Positions 40,301 through 46,300 of a DNA stretch of 64,000 bases are shown one piece after another. The stretch spans positions 32,925,804-32,989,803 of the forward strand of contig CM055097.1 of the NCBI GenBank assembly GCA_029204225.1, in the 5' to 3' direction. This DNA comes from Diphasiastrum complanatum. Lineage: Eukaryota; Streptophyta; Lycopodiopsida; Lycopodiales; Lycopodiaceae. The notes beneath the pieces are model-generated. The model was given only the letters and a program-made list of their open reading frames with translations, was not told the DNA's origin and did no database searches. The translations under genes and the position numbers were made by a program. How positions within the stretch are numbered: position 1 is the first letter of the stretch; each line of letters opens with the position of its first letter.

Positions 40301-43300
40301 AGTCATTACCGACTCACCACCATGCACTGGAGCTATTGACACCAACCGGACCAGTTTGATCAAGCCTCCTATTATAAATGGCGTCTCATGCCACTGGCTA
40401 TCACACTCGGCTCTAACTAGCACTCATCTACATGGCTAAAGATACATCCTAACTATGCTCGTGCTCGTACCATCCTCCGAATCCCGGGTAGACCGAATGA
40501 ATAGTAAAGGGCTTGCCCACCTCTGTATACATAGTGCATGATTCATGCTTAGATCTGTGACATGACGCAGCCTGAGATGTGGACATGTGGCATAAAAAGT
40601 ATTGACAACGTTGGCCTAGCTTTCTGCCTCATGGCGAGGCCATCTGCTTAGGGCATACCGTTATGGTAGACAACATTCCCTCCACCTTAAGAACTTCCTT
40701 CTCAAGGTACAAATTGTAGGCATCTCAATCCTGTTAGGAATTAATGTTTATTTGATACCCCTTTATGATAGTTTGGCCATGCCTGCGTGCTATTATAGGG
40801 GGCATTACTATTTATAGTAAATTCGTTTTTTATTGCTTATGCACATAGGTGGGCACACTAATACTAGATTAGGATCTATCTTAGTACTTAGAAATTCACC
40901 TTGTTCTTTATCCAATTTTAGCAATTAGCTTTTGCTCTTTTGCTATTTGCTTTAGGCTTTTAGCTTCTCGCATAGATTAGAGAAACTATATATGCAGGCT
41001 GGCGCCCTACCACAAGATAATTCCAATATGTTAGAGCTTTGCTCAATTCTCCTATAATCTGACATAAGAATTCCTGATGGTCTTTGTCAGTGTATATTTT
41101 TCGACTCTTTGTATATTTTCGATACAGTGTAAATTTCGATACTGTCGGTTAGAAATCCAACCCACGACGATCGCTCACTGCTTGCTCCAACTTTCACTGC
41201 CGATCCTCACGATTTCCGACAGGTTCAGGGCACTTCCGACCATTTTAGACCGCATTAGGACCGCATGAGAGCACTTGCGGCCATTTGAGACCGCATTTTG
41301 ACCGCAAAGGACCGCATTAGGTCCGTTTGCGGCCATTTGACGGCCATTTCAAGGCACTTCCGACCATTTGAGACTGCATTACCCATGACCCAGATCGCCG
41401 CCCGCTCGCCGTCAATGACGGGCATACCCACTAGATCGTCGGCCGTCCATTGCCCATCAACGACGGGCGCACACAACTAGTATATATATAATATATATAT
41501 GTGTGTGTGTGTGTGTGTGCCTATCTCTATCTAGTCAACATCAAAACTGTAATTTTTTATGCCAAAATGATATGAGTTTTGAAGCCTATTCTCACTTCTA
41601 TTTTTGTGCCTGATTACCAAAAAAACAGATGCAAAGAAAAATGAAACCAAGAAAGAAATGTTTCAAACTACAAAATTTTAGACCACATTATGAAATGGAA
41701 CACATTCTGAAACGGAACGATCAACGATGCAAAAATTATGCAATTGATTAGTGGCAAATGGAAGTTCAAATGGTTGAGCTCGTTGAGTATAGCTGTGAGT
41801 GACCAAGGTTCGAGTCTGGTATCTCTGCACAAAGTTGTCAATTCGATAAAAAGATGTTGCATGTCATAGGTTAAACTAGTGTACTTCATGTGTTTAGATT
41901 TTGTTTGAAACATAGTAAATGCTGGATTTATCTATAATCCGAGCTGACAGAGCTCTGAACTGCAGACCATAGGGCTGTTGGGGACATCATGCTCCCCGTG
42001 CAACTGGATCTCTCGGCCTTTATGCTGAAAGCTGAGGGTGTTCTCCTGATAATTTCACGTCCTAAGCTGTAGAGCCAATCTCTCCCGAGAACAATGTTTG
42101 TGCGATCCAGGTGCATTATCTGAAGGTCTATTTCATTTTGATACCCGTGAATACCAAGATTTAAACTACTTACCATGGTTTCCCAACTTTTTTTGTCTTC
42201 ACCCTTAGCTAAGGAAACTATGTACCTATGCTGACTAGGTACTTCTGGAAGTCTGAGTTTTTTAACTAGGGTGTAGTTGATGAAATTATGGGTCGCCCCA
42301 TCATCAACTCTTACTGACTGATTACCAACTTTCCCATGCATACGTACTAGGTCATGCGGCCCAATGCTGAAGGGTCTCGCTAGTTTTGCAGAAGTTAGTT
42401 GGCAACAATGTTCATGGTCTTCATGAAACACTTTTAACTCGGAAGCTGCCGAGGCACTTGGGAAACTCACTGTCTGAACAAGATGGACTTATTTTTTATC
42501 TTTCTTTTCTTTTTTAATTAATGACCCCTTGGGACACTGTCTGACTGTGTGTCCCTTGCCCATGCACACAAAGCACAAACGTTCTTGTTTGGCTTTCTCA
42601 AAATCTTCTGATTTTAAGGGCTGTATGAGCGATGGGCATTTCTGAGGAGTTTCAGTCTTAATTTTATCTTCTTTCTTTCTCTTTGAAGATTTCTTTTTGA
42701 ATTGAAAGTCTTTCTGAGTAGGCTGCTCAGAAAGGGCCTGTTGTCTCACCTTCTTCCTACCCACTGAATCATCATAGATCTGAGCATATCTGAGAGCTTG
42801 CTCTAGGGTAGTAGGCGAGTTTCTCTGTACCTCTACTTTATATTCATCTTTAAGGCCACGGACAAATCCTCTAATTTTCTGATAGTCATCCAAGTTTTTT
42901 ATCTTTAAAATTGCTTCTCGTACTACGAGATATAATGGATTAAGGATTTGTCCATTACAGTTTTCTCCCAAGCTTCCCAGGCTCTATCAAGTTTATTTTC
43001 TGGTAGAAACTCTCTTAGGAACGCTTTTTCAAAAGCTTTCCATGAACGGGGGGTCTGCCCCGTCTCCTGGAGGTTTAACCACCACTTATAGGCCATGGGC
43101 CCTAGGGAAAGATTGGCCTGAATAGCTTGCAAATGGTCAGGAGTCTGTTTAAGAGCATGTATGTTCTTCCATTTGCTGAGGAAGGTTTGTGGAATATCTG
43201 CGTTTCTATCCTTCTCTTCCCTTGTAAAGGTAGGAGGCTTTAAGTCTTTAAAGACACTGGGATGAGACCGCATAGGCTCACCCGAAACTGATGGAAGTGG

Positions 43301-46300
43301 AGAAGGGGACAACTGAGAAGTGAAGGGAAGGCTTCCTTTCGCAGAGCTCAAAATTAAGCTTTTGAGTTCGGAGACCAAGTCATCCACACAGGACTTGAAA
43401 TTGGCTAAAGCCAGTTTCAGTTCATCCACTTCTGTTACCAAGTGGAGATACTGCTCCTTGGTAACCAATTCGTCGAGTTCTTCAGCGAATTGCTCCTGTT
43501 CATGGGTTCTTTCCCCTTACTAAAAGCCAAGGCTTCTGTTTCAAGTTCGTCGACGCCTCTCTCCAGGGGTTGATTAGGTCCCTAAGGAGTGGTCATTTTC
43601 GGAACCAAAAGAGATGTACCTTAACTTCTGACTGAAAATAAGAAAAAAGATTGATTAAACTGGAAAAACAAAAGCAGAATACTTAGCTCTTTCTTAGGGC
43701 TGTACTTCCAGAGAGAAAAGCAAGAAACCCCCTCAGGTCTTCCACAGCTGTCCAATCTATCTTCTCAACTTGCAACAAATTTCGAGTTGCTTGGTCCCGC
43801 TGGTTGAGCTGTGGGTTTGTTGTCCCAAAAACTCAGAGTTGAAGGTTCGAAATTGCAAGAAAAAACAGGTTTGAATCACCAGCTACCCTCGCTGTCAGAG
43901 ATATTTGTCTGCTGTCCCAAAAACTCAGGTCTGAAGCCCCCCAATCGATCCGAAAATCTGGATTTCAAGGAGACAATAGGTTGCTGGTCTGAACTCAATC
44001 TGATCACTGCTGATCTGAAAAATCAGATTCCTAGCTTGAATCTGTGGGCAAAAATCTGGCTTTACTTGTTGAATACGCTCGCTGGCTGACAAACAGCTCT
44101 GTGGCTCCAACAAACTCTGATTAAAGGCCAAAAACTAATCCCAACTTCTGGATTTTTCAAAGCACCCTGGTTGCTGATCTGTCCTCTGTTTGGCAACAAA
44201 AACTAGCCCAAAAACTTCTGAAAAACAGAGATGAAACTACAATTTGCTTCCTCCCTGTCCAGTGCTGGCTCTGCTGTCTGATTTCAGATTGAAATCCGCT
44301 CAGATTCGATGAATTTGCACCCAAAAATCAGACTTGAAAGCTGATTTTACAGCGACTAGGCTATACTAGAAATCTGGTTCAAGTTCTGTCAAAAAAGCAA
44401 GTAAATCTACCAAGATTCTTTCAGTAGAAGGCTGTTTCTACAGCGCTTGCCCTGCTCTACCAATTTCTGAAAGTTAGAAAGAGATTCTGTACACTCTACT
44501 GACTTTCTCTACTGCTGCTACTAAGCTCCCAGAGATGGAGATGGCTCTGATACCAATGTTAGAGATCTAAACACCACAGTAGGGCAAACACTAACTGATC
44601 CACCCAACCTTGCCTACTCCCTGATATGGAGCAAGCTCCTCCTAGCCCAGTGTGAGGGCTGGTAGCATGCATACTGCCAAGTGTCGGCCACGTGGCATTG
44701 ACGTGGCCAATTGCACGTCGGGATCCAACGTGGGGCCCTATCCTGCTGACAGGGTCCCTAGGCTGTGTTAGGCCCGCCATGGCTATGGACCGTGCCGGGG
44801 CACACTACTCACACTGTCTTGCCCTGTTGGTCGTGTACGCTAGACACGACCCTGACTGTGGTATCTGACCTCTTGTGTTCCCTAGGGTTTGGCACTGGTT
44901 ACGTGCTCGTAGCAGTAGTCCTCATCAGATTGCTGGTGAAGGAACAATTCGGTTATTGCTCAAGGATGGAGTCACCAAGCTGATACCTGGTGTGTTGCAT
45001 GTTCCAAATTTGACAAAAGACTTGTTGTCAATAAGTAGAATTGCTAATCTTGGACATAGAATTGTCTTCAATTCAAATCATTGTGTGATTTCATACAAAG
45101 ATGATCAAATATTGGCTTTGGGAATGAGGCAAGGATATTTGTACAAATTAAGTCATTGCAAAACTTCTAGTCAAGAGAATGCTCTTGCAGTCACTAGTCG
45201 GATTGATAAGAACATTATATGGCATCAAAGACTAGGACATCTTAATTTTTAGAGCATTAGACAAATGTTCGACAAGAACTTAGTCAATGACTTGGATCTT
45301 TCAGAAGGACAATTTCAAACTTGTGAAAGTTGTGTTATGGGCAAACACACTAGGTTAAGATTTAGATCTGATCATGTTGACAAAGCTAAGGAGCTTTTGG
45401 AGTTGATAAATTGTGACCTATGTGGTTCAATGCAGACTACTGCTTCATGAGGAGCAAAGTATTTTATCACTTTTATTGAAGAATACTCTTTTTGAGAAGG
45501 CAAAAATTAGAGGCCTCCAGTTGTTTCAAAGAATCTAAGGCATATGTAGAGAACCAACTCTCAAGAAAGATAAAAGCTCTAAGGAAAGATTGTCGAGGAG
45601 AGTTTATCTCATCAGAATTGAAAGAATTTTGTTTATCAAATGGAATACAACATCAATTTACTACCAACTATTCTCCTCAGTCAAATGGAATAGCAGAAAG
45701 GAAGAATAGGACACTGGTAGAAAGTGCAAGATGCATGTTAACACATGTTGGATTACCTAAGACCTTCTGGGCTGAAGCAATTGCTACAACTGCATATATT
45801 CAAAATAGATGTTGCACAGAGAGCTCTTCAAGAAACTACTCCCTACAAGCTATGGACAGGGACAAAGCCTTCTTTAAAGAAATTGAAGGTATTTGGATGA
45901 GTAGCATTTGTGTATCTAACATCGGAGTTAAGGAAAAAGTTTGATGATACTAGCTCAAAGTGTATATTTGTTGGATATCCATGTGATCATAAGTACATCA
46001 AATGGATGTACAGACAACTTTCCTAAATGGAGTAATCGAGGAAGACATCTACGTGTTTAAATCGGAGGGATATGAGGTAGAAGGAAAGGACGACCATGTG
46101 TGCAAATTACACAAAGCCTTATATGGACTTAAGCAATCACAAGAGCATGGTTCCAAAGGATCGACACGTTCTTTTTGGATAGATGATTCACCCCAAGCAT
46201 AACTGACTCAAGTCAGTTGGAAAGTTTTTTATCATAATAACTTTGTATGTGGATGATACACTACTTTAATGATACAGAGTTATTGCTTCATACCAAGGAG

